Below, piece by piece: positions 12,677 to 25,179 of a DNA stretch of 64,000 nucleotides (position 1 is the stretch's first letter; each line of letters opens with the position of its first letter). The notes below the pieces were generated by a model. The model was given only the letters and a program-made list of their open reading frames with translations, did not search any database and was not told the origin of the DNA. This DNA is from Syncephalastrum monosporum B8922 (taxonomy: Eukaryota; Mucoromycota; Mucoromycetes; Mucorales; Syncephalastraceae). Where the stretch lies: positions 44,618 to 108,617 of the forward strand of contig JNEN01001213.1 in assembly GCA_000697355.1 (NCBI GenBank), written 5' to 3'. Both the position numbers and the translations under genes were made by a program.

Positions 12677-13741
12677 ATGCCGAAAACACAGATCTCGCCG
12701 GAGAAGGCCCTTCTACTCTATTCGTCATCAGTGCCTGAGAGCGCATCGCTTACGCCTCACATTCATCAGCTGGTCTCCCGGGGTTGTTGCGGTCGCTTGA
12801 CGTTGGAGCAGCACGCCGACTCAAAAGGTGTCACAGAGCTCTCGCACTACACATGCCCTTACTCTGGAAAGCATGGCTAACTCACTTTTCTGATCAAACC
12901 AGCCAGACCCTCTGCTCTCGACAACTTACACGAAATACTAGGCACCTTTGGATGCACATCCACCGAACAAGTAAAACGGGGACGCGTCGAATTGAAGGCG
13001 GTACTCATAAACGCGTACATTCCTTTTTGATAGATGAAAGCGAACTTATCCAAAAGGTACGACGATTCCGAACTCATCTGCTGTACCACATAAACATAGA
13101 CTAAGAAACCGCATCCAAGATTCGGAAAGCTCAAGCTCGGACTCATCTCCACCTCAGCAGACGCCGTTGCCTGGGCCGAATCGGTTGGCCTTTTCTACAC
13201 CCAGCACATTGACGACAACACAACGCCCGAGGCCCTCCTTTCGACGGTCCTCGACACGGTGGCACCTGGTGCACCCGTCGATTGTCTTATTGTGGATGCC
13301 TCGGATCTGGACACCGCTCGGTCGTGGACACGCCTTGACGTCATCGTGCAAGCCTGTCTGGATCATACACCCCACCTTTACAAAAGCGTCCTCTCCCAGG
13401 CCGAGGTCCACGTCCAGGCCAGGGCGGCTCGACCTTGGGACGGCCTCATTCCACTCCAAAGTGCCACCATCAAAGATGGCATTCCCGTTCAGGTGAACGA
13501 CACGTAAGCAACCGTCCATAGGCCCCGGCACCTTCTTTGTACTGACGCACATACCATTTTTAAATTTAGCTACGCGATTCTGACTGCCTCTCTACACGAT
13601 GGCACCACGCGGCGTGATACCACCCAGCTTTTTGAAACAACAGAGATAGTCTCGAAGGGGTGTAATTCTGCTACGCTGGCGTATCATTTCCTCCTAGAAA
13701 TTGGACATAAACTCGGTTACGTGCCCAAATACGGCGCCTAA
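12677..13741 (+). CDS. hypothetical protein, multi-exon
   Basis: The family is not recognised. The start is ATG 12677 ([20 protein letters not shown]). A consistent splice model runs through a short exon ending [10 protein letters not shown], then DESELIQK (after TTTTTGATAG at about 13033), then an exon beginning [15 protein letters not shown] (after ACATAG at about 13100). This exon continues through [19 protein letters not shown] and [17 protein letters not shown] to about 13502. The last exon, from about 13570, ends [17 protein letters not shown] with stop 13739-13741. The ORF is soluble-looking, with no signal peptide or membrane helix. The central part reads like an alternating alpha/beta fold ([10 protein letters not shown]..., [10 protein letters not shown]). 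An AATAAA overlaps the stop codon, so the 3' UTR may be very short. The divergent neighbour is IDI1. Confidence 0.7.
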
Positions 13742-13895
13742 ATAAAAAAAAAAAAAGAAAAAATGATCGACTATATTACCACTGTTGTTGCTGCTGTGGG
13801 GAAGAGGAGGTTACACCGAACGGCTTCCCCTCTTCTCTTTATCGCTCTTTATCACCCTACTCTACCCTATCTTGTGCTATTGACACGTTCGACTC

Positions 13896-15944
13896 ATGCA
13901 ACAGCCACTCACTGTGAAGAACCTCAAAACGTGGAATCGCCAGCAGTCAGGAAGTAGTTACCGCGAGCAAGTCAAGCGAACGAGAGACTATGTCTATGGC
14001 CAGGAAAGGCTGCACCCACAAGGCACCCTCGCAACGACAACTTTGACGCCTCCCGCGGCAGCTACCAATAGAAATGGACTCATTAGAGGAAACAAGAACG
14101 GGCTGACTCAGATGTACGTCGCCGCTGCTGCTAAGCAGCATTTTGGCAAGGACACCTAACCAAAATGTGGTTTATTCTGTTAGCGAATGCGATGCCACTT
14201 CAATAAATGACAACGCGAGCGCGCCCTCTTATAAAAACGCACAGGGATCCACTCTTCTGCGCACAGACAGTGTCACAGACGAACGAGAGATTTATAGACC
14301 GAAACGATGCAAGAAACCCAATGGGCTTTATTTGTTGCAAGTATGTGTCCAATATAGTACTTCAAAGATAAGTGGTAGGCTGATGCATAAATTGCATACA
14401 CTTTCTTCTTTTGACAGAGGTTCACTTCACCCAACGTGCAAATTGATCGTCTCACGGTAAGCACTGATAAGTGTAATTCAGCCGATTTACTTGGTCGTCA
14501 GCAGATGCCAGCGAAACATAAAAGCGGACCCCATCCGACCCGGGGCTTTTTCAATAAGGGCAAATCGTCTGCTAGGGTGGATCCATCGAAAGCTTGCAAG
14601 TCATCTATTCCATGCGTACACACGTACAAGCATGCACACACACGTAGACTGGATCTCATGCGCTCTTTTGTGGTCTAGTGCCCGATCTCTTCTTCTCGGA
14701 AAAGAAGTTTCTTCAGCCCCACACAAAGCGTCTCAGGTCACAGAAACAAGTACACCAGGATGAAGAAACCAGTGTCGCATCATCCTATGCAAGCGACAAC
14801 AGCAGTCGCCAGCATCGCATGCCTTCTCATTACTTTAAAAGTCATCCCATGCCTTTGACGTCGTCGCCGCACGCGCATTCTCGCAGCAGAAAGACAAATA
14901 CAAGCGTCAACAGCAGTAGTCAACAAGTAGCGAGTCGAACGCGACGGTGTCATGCAAGGTCTAATGTTTCCGCGATCACAAACGCAGCAAAGCAGGACTA
15001 CTCCAAAGCGCAGCCACTACCAAGCAAAGGTACGGAGAGCACCTACGCGCCACGGGCACCTCATAACATTAGGCTAGTCCTTTCTTGTTACTGATACCCA
15101 TGTTAGAGCGTTTGCAGAGCAAAGTCCTCTACGATGACGCACCGCATGTGCCGAGCAATTGCAGCTCCATCGGGGCCATGTCAGCAGAGCAGGTACGATA
15201 GAAGAAAAGGGCAAGGGGGGGGAAGGGGAAGCGTGCATGTCAAGTCTGCTTGTCATCAACCGGATGTCTTGCATTTAGGAGAACAAGGGTAGGTTGTATG
15301 GCGCGTCTTTCCTGCATAATATTGTCAAAGCCGAAAAAACCCAGAACGTTGTTCCTGAAACAGCATCGGCTGGCTTGCAAGCGCCTTACTTGGACTGCTG
15401 CAGTAATAGCACGAGCGGCAGGAGTAGTGTTTGCGGATATGGCTGTTCCCTTTCGTGCACTGAATGCGACCGACCGACATCACACTGTCAAGCGCAAGAG
15501 AAAGGCCACGACGAAGCTTCCACTTTGACAACACACCGGCAGCGACAAGAAGATGCTCAGCCGCCATGGGTCCGCCACAACCTTCCATTTGCAAACGCCT
15601 CCATTCACTACAATCCTTATGGGCCTGCACCGCAGCCTCCACAGCAAGACCCAGTCGCGGGTATCATGGGGTTCTACCAGAGTATGCAAAACGCTTTGCC
15701 TCGTCTCCATGCTTCCGGATCTTCCTCCGATGCAGCGCCGATGGTAGAGGACGCGTATGGTCAGGAGGAGAACTTTTGGACGATCCTGTCCTCGTCCTCT
15801 TCAGGGGAAGGAGAAGGCAGCGGAGGCAGCGACGGTCTGACGTCGTCATACAACACCAGGCACAGCGTTAGGGCGGGGCGATCCCACCGTGCGCCAGGGG
15901 CGCAGCCCAACTTTACAGGTTTCTGGCGTCAACGACACCTGTAA
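13896..15944 (+). CDS. hypothetical Ser/Gln/His-rich protein, multi-exon
   Basis: The family is not recognised. Exon 1 is 13896-14113 (MQQPLTVKNLKTWNRQQSGS...). An intron 14114-14183 has donor GTACGT, a CTAAC branch site and acceptor TTAG. Exon 2 is 14184-14340 and exon 3 is 14418-14456 (RFTSPNVQIDRL). An exon follows from about 14502 (MPAKHKSGPHPTRGFFNKGK). The next junction (about 14577-14680) is ambiguous. Later exons read DLFFSEKKFLQPHTKRLRSQ, KVLYDDAPHVPSNCSSIGAM, and from 15279 GRLYGASFLHNIVKAEKTQN. The last exon has a Cys-rich patch (CCSNSTSGRSSVCGYGCSLS) and a Pro/Tyr stretch (NPYGPAPQPPQQDP), and ends FTGFWRQRHL, stop 15942-15944. The R/Y-rich ends (KNLKTWNRQ, FTGFWRQRH) could be short linear motifs. 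Probably a disordered lineage-specific protein. Confidence 0.6.
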
Positions 15945-16271
15945 GCGGTCCATGCAGGAGGCCGTTGTCCCCATTCGGTTTATACGAAGAAAGCGCGCTT
16001 TCAAGAGTTTAGAAGTGCAATTTTTTTTTTATAATTAAGATGGGAAATTAGAGCCATTAAGAAAAAAAAAAAAACGCTGAAAATAAAGCGGAAAATAAAG
16101 CGCTGCTATGTATGATACAGTGAATGCGAACGAGGATTCAACGAATGGAAATGGTATAATGCGTGCAAAGTATAAGAGAATAGGAAGCCGCATGGAGCTA
16201 TTTGTGTGCGTGATGCAAAAAGTCTGGAAGATAGAAAGATAGATAGAAAGGGGGGGGGGAAATCAAGGAGG
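15945..16271. other. shared 3' region of convergent genes
   Basis: 327 bp between the stop at 15944 and the stop of the minus-strand transporter at 16272. It is A-rich, with poly(T)/poly(A) runs near 16021-16075 and repeated AAATAAAGCG units (about 16080-16105) that could serve as polyadenylation elements. No gene seen. Confidence 0.55.
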
Positions 16272-18247
16272 TTACACCTTGATGTTTTCCGCAAGCTTGG
16301 CTTGGTTCTTTTCCATGCGAGCCGCTCTCCAGCGAGGTCCGTATTTCAGAAGGATAGGGAGCAGCGCGTTAGAGACCACCAGGATCAGGCCCAGGATAGT
16401 GAACATCCATCCGGTGCCGACGCGCTGGATGCCGGGCTCAATAGCAACGGTGGCGGCAGCACTGTTGTCATATGCGTCAATATGCGGAAACAAGTTTACT
16501 GTTGTATTGGTACTTACCCAATCAAGCAACGGAGAAGGTTATTGGTAGCAGAAATAGATGCACTTTTGCCAGTAAATAGATCAATGAGCAGAGTCTGGAA
16601 GACATTATAGATAGCAGTGACACCGTACGCAGCTGGCAGCAGATAGATGGGTGAGTATTTTTTTCTCTTGTTTTCAATATCTCGCACTTACAAAAAAATT
16701 GCAGAATGAGAGCGGCCGCGAGGTGTGCATTGACCCAAAGCACCCAGCCGTAAGCAATCGTCACGGCCTGGACGAGCAAAGCCTGGATCCACACTGTGCG
16801 GAGGCGCGCCTTGAAGATGGGAAACTCAGCCGAGAGCTGACTGCCCTTGGATTTGGCGTCCGGGATGCCCGCCTGTTTCGCAGTGATACGGAAATCGCGG
16901 TCGAGGATGCGACCCTCCGTCAAGGAGCCGAGGATGCATGCGACACCCTGACAGAGATAGCAAAGACCGACTTGAAGTTCGCTGAGGTTGTAAATGTCGG
17001 CAAACAAGGTCGACGTGCTCGTCAGGTAACAGTAGTATACCGCATAATGGAGAGCATTAAAGAGCAAGGCGGCAAAGACATCCTTTTCAAAAAGGTAGCG
17101 CACAGGTTCGAGCACGTTGGGAATCTTGCGGAAGCGGGCACCCGACACCGTAGGCGCGAGCGGGGCTCCTTGCTTGCGCAGCACGCGGCGTTTGAGCCAT
17201 TGGTCAGGGGTCGGGTTGCAGTACGCGGCCGAGCCATTACCAACGAGCGATCGCAAGGTTTCAGGCAACAGAAATACAATGCCGGCGAAGAGGACACCTC
17301 CGATCATGAGAAGAATCCAGAAAATCCAGCTATTTTGTATGAGGCTTTTGCTTTCTTTGTTCAGTTCCTAGGAACTTACCGCCATGAGAGTTCCTGAGAG
17401 ATGATACCGCCTAGAACAGGTCCGATCACAGGGGCCAGCATTTGTCCGCACGAGAACACGCCGAAGAAGGTACCTCGTCTATAGCATGGAGCGTGAGTGG
17501 GTGTTATCAATAGTCAGTGCATACACTTACTCGGAGGGGGTGGTCGTATCACCCACGACTCCAGCGCCTGTAAACGTTATTGTCAGTATTTTTCATATAC
17601 CTAACACATACGTGGCAAGTTACCGATCGCAATGACGGAGCTAGCACCAATAGCTTGAAGCATGCGTAGGATCAACAGAATATGGTATGCCGGTGCCAAA
17701 GCCAGACCGACACAGGAGCCCAGATAGACGGCGAGTGTGGCAATGTAGACAGGGCGACGGCCCCATGTATCCGCAAGCGGACCCCACACAGCGGGTGCCA
17801 GGCCCTGGAAGATCATGTAGCCCGTCACGGTCAAGTTGATCAGTTCTGTTGTTGTGTGGAGATCCTGTATATTTGAACATATATGGTATAATCCATGAGG
17901 ATAGGTGAATGAGTCAAAAGAAAAATTTGAAGGTTACAAAGAGAACCAGGATGATGATGCATTACGTCTTTGATGGCGTCCAGCGCAGGAAAATAAATGT
18001 TCGCGGACAAGGTCGAAAGAATACCAGTCGAGGCAATGATCAGCAAAATCAGCGTCTTTTTTGCTTTGGAAAAGATAGAGTAGGGTTCGTGTTGAGATGA
18101 GGTACTGGTCGCGACTTTATTCATAGCTAGGCCTTCGTCCTTGGTCGGTGGATCATGTTGAGCCGCCTTTTCTTCATCAAACAGCGTTGGTAGCGTGCTG
18201 ACGTTTTCCGAGATGCTACTGCACAAGGACTCAGCAATGGTCTTCAT
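16272..18247 (-). CDS. MFS drug:H+ antiporter, DHA1 (Qdr/Flr-like) family
   Basis: A plasma-membrane type multidrug/H+ antiporter. The start at 18247 gives a hydrophilic N-terminus (MKTIAESLCSSISENVSTLP...), then TM1 (TLILLIIASTGILSTLSANIYFPALD). The MFS motif A, GPLADTWGRRPVYIATL, lies in the loop after TM2 in exon 2. Motif C-like sequence follows (GTFFGVFSCGQMLAPVIGPVLGGIISQ). A central loop with FRKIPNVLEPVRYLFEKDV precedes the second six-helix half. The last exon ends PILLKYGPRWRAARMEKNQ..., stop 16272-16274. About seven exons, roughly 520 residues, 12 predicted helices. Exon 1 is 18247-17966. Substrate cannot be told from sequence; DHA1 members export drugs, polyamines or organic acids. 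Confidence 0.9.
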
Positions 18248-21145
18248 GGTATCAAAGACGGCCTTTTCTGAGGATATGTAAAACTGAAGAACAAGTGGGG
18301 GGCCTGCTAAGTCAAAGAAACCAGAGAAAAGAAAAAAAGATATGTGAGTGTGTGTCTCCTTTATTTTTTAGGCCGTGCCGATGACATCCGTGTAACTTTA
18401 AACTTGCGCCACCAAAAAAGAAAAAGACAAAAAAAAAAAAGAGACACCGCTTACGGCGTTTTTCTAACCTCCTAAGGCAATAATCGTCGCATGGTGTCAC
18501 GCGAAGACTATGGGTATTTATGACAGTATGATATGATAGTAACCAGCAGGTCGTCCTACGGCAGGATGCAGTTTCAAAACAAAAGAAAGAGAAATAGCTC
18601 AAGGGTGTTATTGGGTGGGAACGGGACGGACATCGCTTCCTATTCCCGTGGCTTTATGCAGGAGAAATAAGGAACAGTTCCTAGGCACCCATATGGTCTT
18701 CCTGAGCATTTACGACTCTCTCGCAAGTATGAGCTGCCCGGATGTCCGACATGCAGACGGGCAGAGAAAATGATATGCATCTCGTAGATTTGCAGAATAA
18801 TTAGTCCCACTGTTCAAGTCATAAAGTCATATCAAAGAAGAAGGTGAGAAAATGATGAAGGACCTATCTATATGAGAGAGACGTGTATTTCCAATGGCAG
18901 CGGCTCGCACTTCAGTAAATAGGCACGCATCATTCCTTTGTTATCTCATAGCTGCCTGTAATCAACTTTCTGTGCTGTGCGACTTCTTTTTTTTCGCGCC
19001 AAAATCGTCCCTAAATTGGGTTTAGGCAACTATCACTGTAATGAAAAGACTGAAAGATATTTGGAAGGAGCTAGTGAGAGGCAGGACAATCATCACTATA
19101 ATGAGCATAACGACCGAAAGGCCCGATCTTACGTTGATAAGTAGTCTCTCTACTCAGGGCCCGGTCCCCGATACGAGAGTATACCAGATGGGGTACTCAC
19201 AGTAGCACTTTTCTCGTTGCATCACGGGAACTGTCAATTCTTTTAAATAAACACTTCCGAGTCAACAAACAACAACATCATGTAAACAGACAAACATAGC
19301 TTTTATTTTCGATCGCATACTGCGTTTGTTGCCTGTCCCCGAGCGCACGGAGTACAAAAAAGGATCGGCACGCACTTTTTGTGTCCCCAGCGTGCAGATT
19401 GTTCACCTGCCGCTCCAGTACTCATATACACGCCTTCCACATGTGAAGAGCGCCTTGGGTACACAAACAGAGACTTTATTGTCAAAGCACTTCAAATGTC
19501 CTTTTGGCTTTTGAAAACAGTCACGGTGAATACACACAGACCCCACGATTCACAAGACGAGAAACACTTTATCTCATACGTGAGTCAACTGCGATCATGT
19601 CATTGTTTTCTTCTTCTTCTTTTCTCCCTATTATACCGCCGATCGGTGCATTCAGATGCGCGAAAGAATGGCATTGTGCGTGTATGTGTATTTTTTTTTT
19701 GCCTTGATGTGCACATTGATTTATTCGGGACAATGATGGCACGTAGATACAAACACATATGCCTCACCCCTGTGCATGTATTCAAACCTAGGATGACCGC
19801 ATTCACTTCCATTCTTTACAAGCAGAACCGCGCGCGCACTCTGTGCCATGTGTCGCGTACCTCAGAAGTACATTGGAGAAATGAAATGGGGATTGTTCCA
19901 CACATTGTGCTGCTCGATGACCCAGGTCTGTGGGACGCGGAACGCGTCATAAACTCTAAATTGTCTACAACAGTGTACTATCATTTGCACTACCGGCTGA
20001 GCCAGCCCTTCCGCGTGTTCGGGCACATATTTCTGTAGAGTCATACACGATTGTCTTCTCCCCCAACCCACTCGCTGCACCTGCTGGCTTGCTGCAAACA
20101 GGCTGCATTTTAATTTGGTAGCCACGATGTATATAAGGAGGACACGCTCTTTGATGCCTGCCACTGCGTGGCATGACCGGACGACCGGTCACAGAACTAC
20201 CATTACTTATTTCGTGAGGCTAACATAAGGTGGCGCTACTGAAAAGAAACACTGTCGGGACCGCCGCTCTCTTCTTCGGGCATAAGGTTGTGTATGGATA
20301 CCCAGTGTCCCCACCTTGCTCTCTTGTCCAACAATACGTGCATGCGGTACCATTGCTCAACTAAGGATACATGCCACTGGTCATGTCTACAAGCAGCATA
20401 ATTCATCGGCAGAGCAGTGTTTATTAAACGAGATCATGTCATTATACACAATGGGCATAGGTAAGCACGCGCTAGTATGATAGTGTACTGTTCGCCTAAT
20501 GTATAAATGTATAGGCTACTTGTTTATGAGTAGATGGGTAGCACACGGGTTTAGCCGTACGACAGCTGTAGTTGTCAGTGGTCAGGCATGATGTTGTTCT
20601 GTGTGGGAAGAATATGGGGCACTCAAATCTGTAAGCGAAGGAAAGAATGCGTTCAAAAAAAAAAAAAGGCAAACAGGTCGTGGGAGCCTTTTCCGTTCCC
20701 TTTGTACCAAAGTCAGCCAAGGCTGATGCTTGTTTATGCAAACAATACAAAAAAAACATCCTGCGGACCCACGTGCCGTCACACAGATATGCCAGACAGA
20801 GAGAAGATAGAATAAATAAAGTAGACGTTCTCAATGACAAGGATGGACCTTGTTCCGTCCTAATCCCTGGAGTCTCTCTTATTTGGGCAGCCTGGGTGCC
20901 GGCGAAGATGGTTTCTTGAGCGTGTATGTATCCAGCCAAGCGAATTCAGGATGGCCGATGCAATGTTTGCATTTATCGGACGCTTTGTTTTTTTTTTTTT
21001 TTTCACTGAGTGAAAGCAGTATATACAAGTGTGAATAGATATTACGTGTATTATCTGTAAAGTATAGAGAATGGTATATAGAGACGTGTATGTAGATAAT
21101 GATACAGAAAGACCAAAGAAAAAAAAAAAGAAAAGTTGGCTCCTA
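18248..21145. other. long gene-poor region
   Basis: About 2.9 kb between the MFS start (minus, 18247) and the PXA gene stop (minus, 21146). The first few hundred bases should be the transporter promoter. Open frames occur, the longest at 19379-20038 on the plus strand, but none shows a domain, and all include low-complexity T-rich stretches. Poly(A)/(T) runs occur at 18429-18440, 20656-20668 and 20990-21003. Confidence 0.5.
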
Positions 21146-21385
21146 CTATGATGTAGATGGAGGCATCTCTGTCTCGCCGGGTTCAAGGAGTTCAGGCAAG
21201 ATCTTGGAGGCGACGAGATCGACCAAAAGAAACATGAGGTGCTTGTTGATATATTTGTTCTGGAGCGGCTCGACCGCGTTGTGAATGTGCATCTGGAGCC
21301 GGTTCAAATCGTCGGTTTCATACAGCCTGTGAAGCACAGGCGCTACAACATCCATTGTATCAGTAATTGCCTACCACTTGTACAG

Positions 21386-21416
<31 letters not shown>

Positions 21417-23226
21417 CATGTATATGTATATATATGTATCTATGTATGGATGTAAAATATACATGTCACCTTTGCTTACCTGGTATGGCGACAGTCAAGA
21501 GCCGTTCGGCGCGTATCCGCATGTGTTCACATTCAAGCTCGGTCGGGGCCTCGGACTTGCGCAAAAATGCGCCGTCCGGCCAGAGCAGATTACGGCCGAG
21601 CTGCAGATAAAACACAAGGTGATCTTCACTCAGGATGTGCAGGATGGTTTGTTCGAGAAATCTAATAGATAAGAAAAAAAAGGAAGAGATGGGACCGTGA
21701 GCGGGGCAAAAGTCAGCCACGAACGCATTCTAAGGATACACGTGCGACTTACTTATCGACCAAGAGGCCTCCACCGATCATGCGGATGAGGGGCCAGAGG
21801 AAAAGGGCAAGCATAGCATAGGCCCATTGCAGGACGGGCCGGTCGTCGAGGGCGAGGGCGACCTTGAGAAACTTGACGGTGGGCTCGAGCAGGCGGGTAT
21901 GGCGGGTGCGTTTCGTGTACTGGGCGACCTGCTGGTAGCGTTCCTGGGAGTGGGTAAAGGCGGCCATGACGTGGAGCATGAGCGCGCGCAACGGGGCGAG
22001 GATGACTTGCAGCGTAATGTAACCAAACGAGAAGCGGCGACGCTCGTGCTTGCTGTCGAGTTCACCACGACCCGCGTCGACGATCTCGTCGCCTTCTTGG
22101 CGGCGCTTCTCCTGCAGGCGCTGCAGCTGGCTGGGCAGATCCGACGAGGGGATGTCCTGCACGGGGTCGGGGGTTGGGTTCGGGTGGAGTTTTGTGTTCT
22201 GGGCTTCTGCCAAGGCCGAGGTAATAGGCAGGGTCGGTTTCTTCTGCGCCTTGGGATAATCGTCCTGGAATGCGCCTGTGGCTTCGAGGTGTTCGACGGT
22301 GGGGATATAAGCATCCAAAAGCTATGAATGAAAAAAAAAAAAGTCAGCATGGCACGATGTATTCTCTCTCCTTCTGCCTTCTTCACTCTCTCTCTGTCTC
22401 TGTCTCTCCTCCTCTGGTTCCCTACTGTACTTTTACTTGTACTTGTACTTTTATGTACTTGCCTTGACTATGATCATGTGGATGGTGTAAGGGTCAGCCA
22501 AGGTTTCAGTGAGATTGGCGAGGACGAGGTTGGCGAGGAGTTCCCGGACGAGGTGGCGCACGGCGTCGTTCTGGTAATCTTCTTGCTTCAAGAGGATGCG
22601 GAGGATGCTGTTGGTCAGGGCCCGCAGGTATTCCTGTTCCTGGCCGATAGCAAAGTGAGGCTGCATGCCGTGGAAGAGACTCTCCAGGGTGGCGTGCGAC
22701 GCGTGACCCATCCCGAGACGACGCTTTGCCTGGCGATAGTCGGAATAGTGGAGGTGCAACAGGTGCGGGGCATGGATCAGGATGAGGGCCGTCCAGTCCA
22801 CCTGGTGTATATGTATATGAGCATAAGAGCCAATGGCATAGAAGAAATTCAAAAAGATAAAGAAGAGCGAAAACATGATAGAGAGGTGAGCCTCTTGTGA
22901 CTTTTTTGACAGAAACGTGATACATTGTCGATGGTACATACGTGGTTGCACATGCGGTCTTCGAGGGATTGGATGATGTGGGTTAGGAGAGAGACGAGTT
23001 CGGCCGTGAATTCCTGGTCGGTGGTGACGACGCGGTACCAGGGATGGATGAAGTCGCGCACAAGCAGGGCAATGTACGTGTAGAGTTCGGCATCGATAGG
23101 CTGCGAGCGTGTGATGGGAGGAGGGGCTTGGATCCGACGCAGATCGGTCTTGGGAAGCGCAAGCAGGTCCGGGAAAAGGACTCTGAGGTGGAATAGACGC
23201 AGTGAGTCTGTTGTATCAGTACTCAT
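21146..23226 (-). CDS. PXA-domain / nexin-C protein (Pxa1-like)
   Basis: Fungal proteins of this architecture (PX-associated domain plus sorting-nexin C-terminal domain) act in endosome/vacuole membrane traffic. The first exon starts at 23226 with MSTDTTDSLRLFHLRVLFPD and contains the PXA core: ELYTYIALLVRDFIHPWYRV, then TAELVSLLTHIIQSLEDR. The next exon continues it with DWTALILIHAPHLLHLHYSD, GMQPHFAIGQEQEYLRALTN and LVRELLANLVLANLTETLAD. A middle exon begins DAYIPTVEHLEATGAF and carries a charged linker. It also has possible hydrophobic segments (VLQWAYAMLALFLWPLIRMI). The C-terminal exons FLEQTILHILSEDHLVFYLQ and APVLHRLYETDDLNRLQMHI resemble the nexin-C domain. Stop 21146-21148. Five exons, about 600 residues. 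No PX or RGS domain is visible between them. Confidence 0.85.
21386..21440. repeat. (CA)n/(TA)n microsatellite in a Pxa1-like intron
   Basis: A compound dinucleotide repeat, ACACAC followed by TATATA and TATG variants, inside the last intron of the 21146-23226 gene. Ordinary slippage-prone sequence. Confidence 0.9.
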
Positions 23227-23654
23227 GCAGGTTATTTATTTATGGGGGGTGGAGTAGTGGAAGAGAAATTTCACTTTTTATGTCTTTTGCGTGTGTGAGT
23301 GTGTGAGACAAGAGATGCCGTGCATGCTGTTTATTATATGTGGAGGCGATGCCGCCATGCACGGCTGTGTCTTTACAAACAATTTACAGGTGTGTCTCAT
23401 CACTGTAAATGTTTAATGGTCGAGCTTACGCCTGGAATTCTCTTTGTAAAACGGCACTACTCCTCATCTATATCTTGTCTATTGGTATCTTTCGCTGCGA
23501 CTTATCATCACCTGGTAACATCCACAAGAAGGAAAATAAATGGGAAATAGAATGGAATAAAATGAGATAAAATGAAAGGATGTTGTCTCTTTTTAGATTA
23601 TTATTTCATTCCTTCACAACGCAGTTCGGATAGAAGGGAGGGGGGGGAATGTGT
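23227..23654. other. intergenic between tandem minus-strand genes
   Basis: Promoter region for the PXA gene (upstream of 23226) and 3' region for the HMG-box gene (stop 23655). Contains a GTGTGAGTGTGTGAG tract near 23290 and AAATAAAATG-type A-rich sequence at 23535-23580. No gene recognised. Confidence 0.6.
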
Positions 23655-24701
23655 TTAATGCTTCTTGGCAGTGGACTTCTTGGTAGAAGTCGCCTTGGAT
23701 TTGGCGGCGGTGGTCTTGCTGCCGGCTTTGGTGGGCTCCGTCTTGGCGGTTTTTGGCGACGGCAGCTTGTGCTGAACGATCTCCGACATGTACTTGTCCA
23801 TGTCCTTGCGATAAGTTTCCTTCTCCTCCTTGGACAGCTTTTCGTAGCGCTAAGGACCAGAAATAACAAGCGAAGAAAAGATAGAGACACAAGTCAATGG
23901 CTGATCTGTCAACAACAACAACAAAAAAGATGCAAAAAGAAAAAAGAAAAAGAAAAGGGAAAATGTGACTTTACCTCCTTCTCATGCTCGGGAAGTGCCT
24001 TGAAGAGCTTGGAAGCCTCGCGGGCCTGTTCAGAGACGGACAGCTCCATCACACGAGGGTCGTTTTTGCGGATATCTGCGAGGTAGAGAAAGTAGGAGCT
24101 GCTTGGACGCTTGGGTGCCTTGGGGTCCTTGAGGACAGGCAGCTTGTAACGCCGACGCAGGAGGTTTTCGTCGTAAAATTGCTGGGGCGTCGCATTGTTG
24201 ATTGCCTTGTTATAAGCATCTTCGTGTGCCTTGACCTCCTTCTGGTACTGATCGACGTATTTCTACGATAGCATGTCGTCTGACATGAGTCCAACTATGC
24301 CCATGCTGCTATGATAGTTTGCCTTCCCCTCCCCTCTCTGTCTCTCTCTTCCTCTTGGCGTATATTGGCTTTTACCTGACGCTCGGCATCGCTCAAGGAC
24401 CTCCATTGAGTAGACACGCCCTTGATGGCCACCGCAGCCGCGACCTTCTCACCCTTGGCCTTTTGCGATTGCAGTTGTTCGCGCAGAAAGATCTGCCAGC
24501 CCGACACAGGGCGCACAGGCACATCCTGTAGAACTAGATTGGGCGGCATGAGATCGCTCTCTTTCCTTCTTCTGACTATCTCGTGTATCACAGAAATAGC
24601 TTACTGGAAGTGAATTTTTTGGGATGCAGCGCTTTCTGAGACACATAGGTGCGCGACAAGGGCGTCGAAAAGACAGACAGCTGTCTGATGGCGGACAACA
24701 T
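23655..24701 (-). CDS. mitochondrial HMG-box DNA-binding protein (TFAM/Abf2-like)
   Basis: Two HMG boxes behind a mitochondrial-type leader suggest a protein that packages mitochondrial DNA. The start at 24701 gives MLSAIRQLSVFSTPLSRTYV, rich in Arg/Ser and free of acidic residues, a typical presequence. Box 1: VRPVSGWQIFLREQLQSQKA... QWRSLSDAERQ | KYVDQYQKEVKAHEDAYNKA. Box 2: DPKAPKRPSSSYFLYLADIR, LFKALPEHEKE | RYEKLSKEEKETYRKDMDKY. The Lys/Thr/Ala-rich tail (TKAGSKTTAAKSKATSTKKS) ends KKH, stop 23655-23657. Four exons; for instance the QV donor near 24375 is CAG|GTAAAAG. About 260 residues. The nuclear two-box alternative (Nhp6/HMGB) is less likely given the leader. Confidence 0.85.
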
Positions 24702-25179
24702 TTTGAAGGATCGAAGGTAAAAAGAGATAGAAGAAAATGCGAAAAGAACGCGTTTGTCTGTAAATGAATGTGTGCGTGTGTGCAGGCAGCATGACTGGCT
24801 TTTACGGTCAGAAACACAACCAATCACATCTGGCCTTCAATTTGAATTTCGCTTGAATGCGTTGATCAATGGATACACCCTCTTTCTCCTTACTTTCCCT
24901 CTCTCTCTCTCTCTCTCTCTCTCCCGTAGCTGCACTACCTCGACCGACGACCACGTGAGCGACATTTTGTGTGACGTTAAGAGTGCCACTTTGTTTGACT
25001 TTTTCTTTTTCCGACTCGAATGAACAACAAGGATGCATGGATGAAAGAAGATATGCCAGCACGCGCAAGGGGGAGAGAGCGTGAAAGGGTGGGGAAGGGG
25101 AAATGCGCAATGGAGTGATGAAACGAATACATAAGCAATTAAGAATGGTGATAGTGATAGAGAGAGAGAAAGAGGAGAG
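24702..25179. other. HMG gene promoter region and SSU72 3' end
   Basis: 478 bp upstream of the HMG-box gene. Holds a (TC)n tract at about 24898-24924, and a CACGTG box at 24951-24956. No gene seen. Confidence 0.55.

Noticed and set aside
19379..20038. 219-codon plus-strand ORF between the MFS and PXA genes
   Set aside because: Contains T-rich and Cys/Phe-rich low-complexity strings, has no domain or splice support, and sits in a region with no other coding signal.
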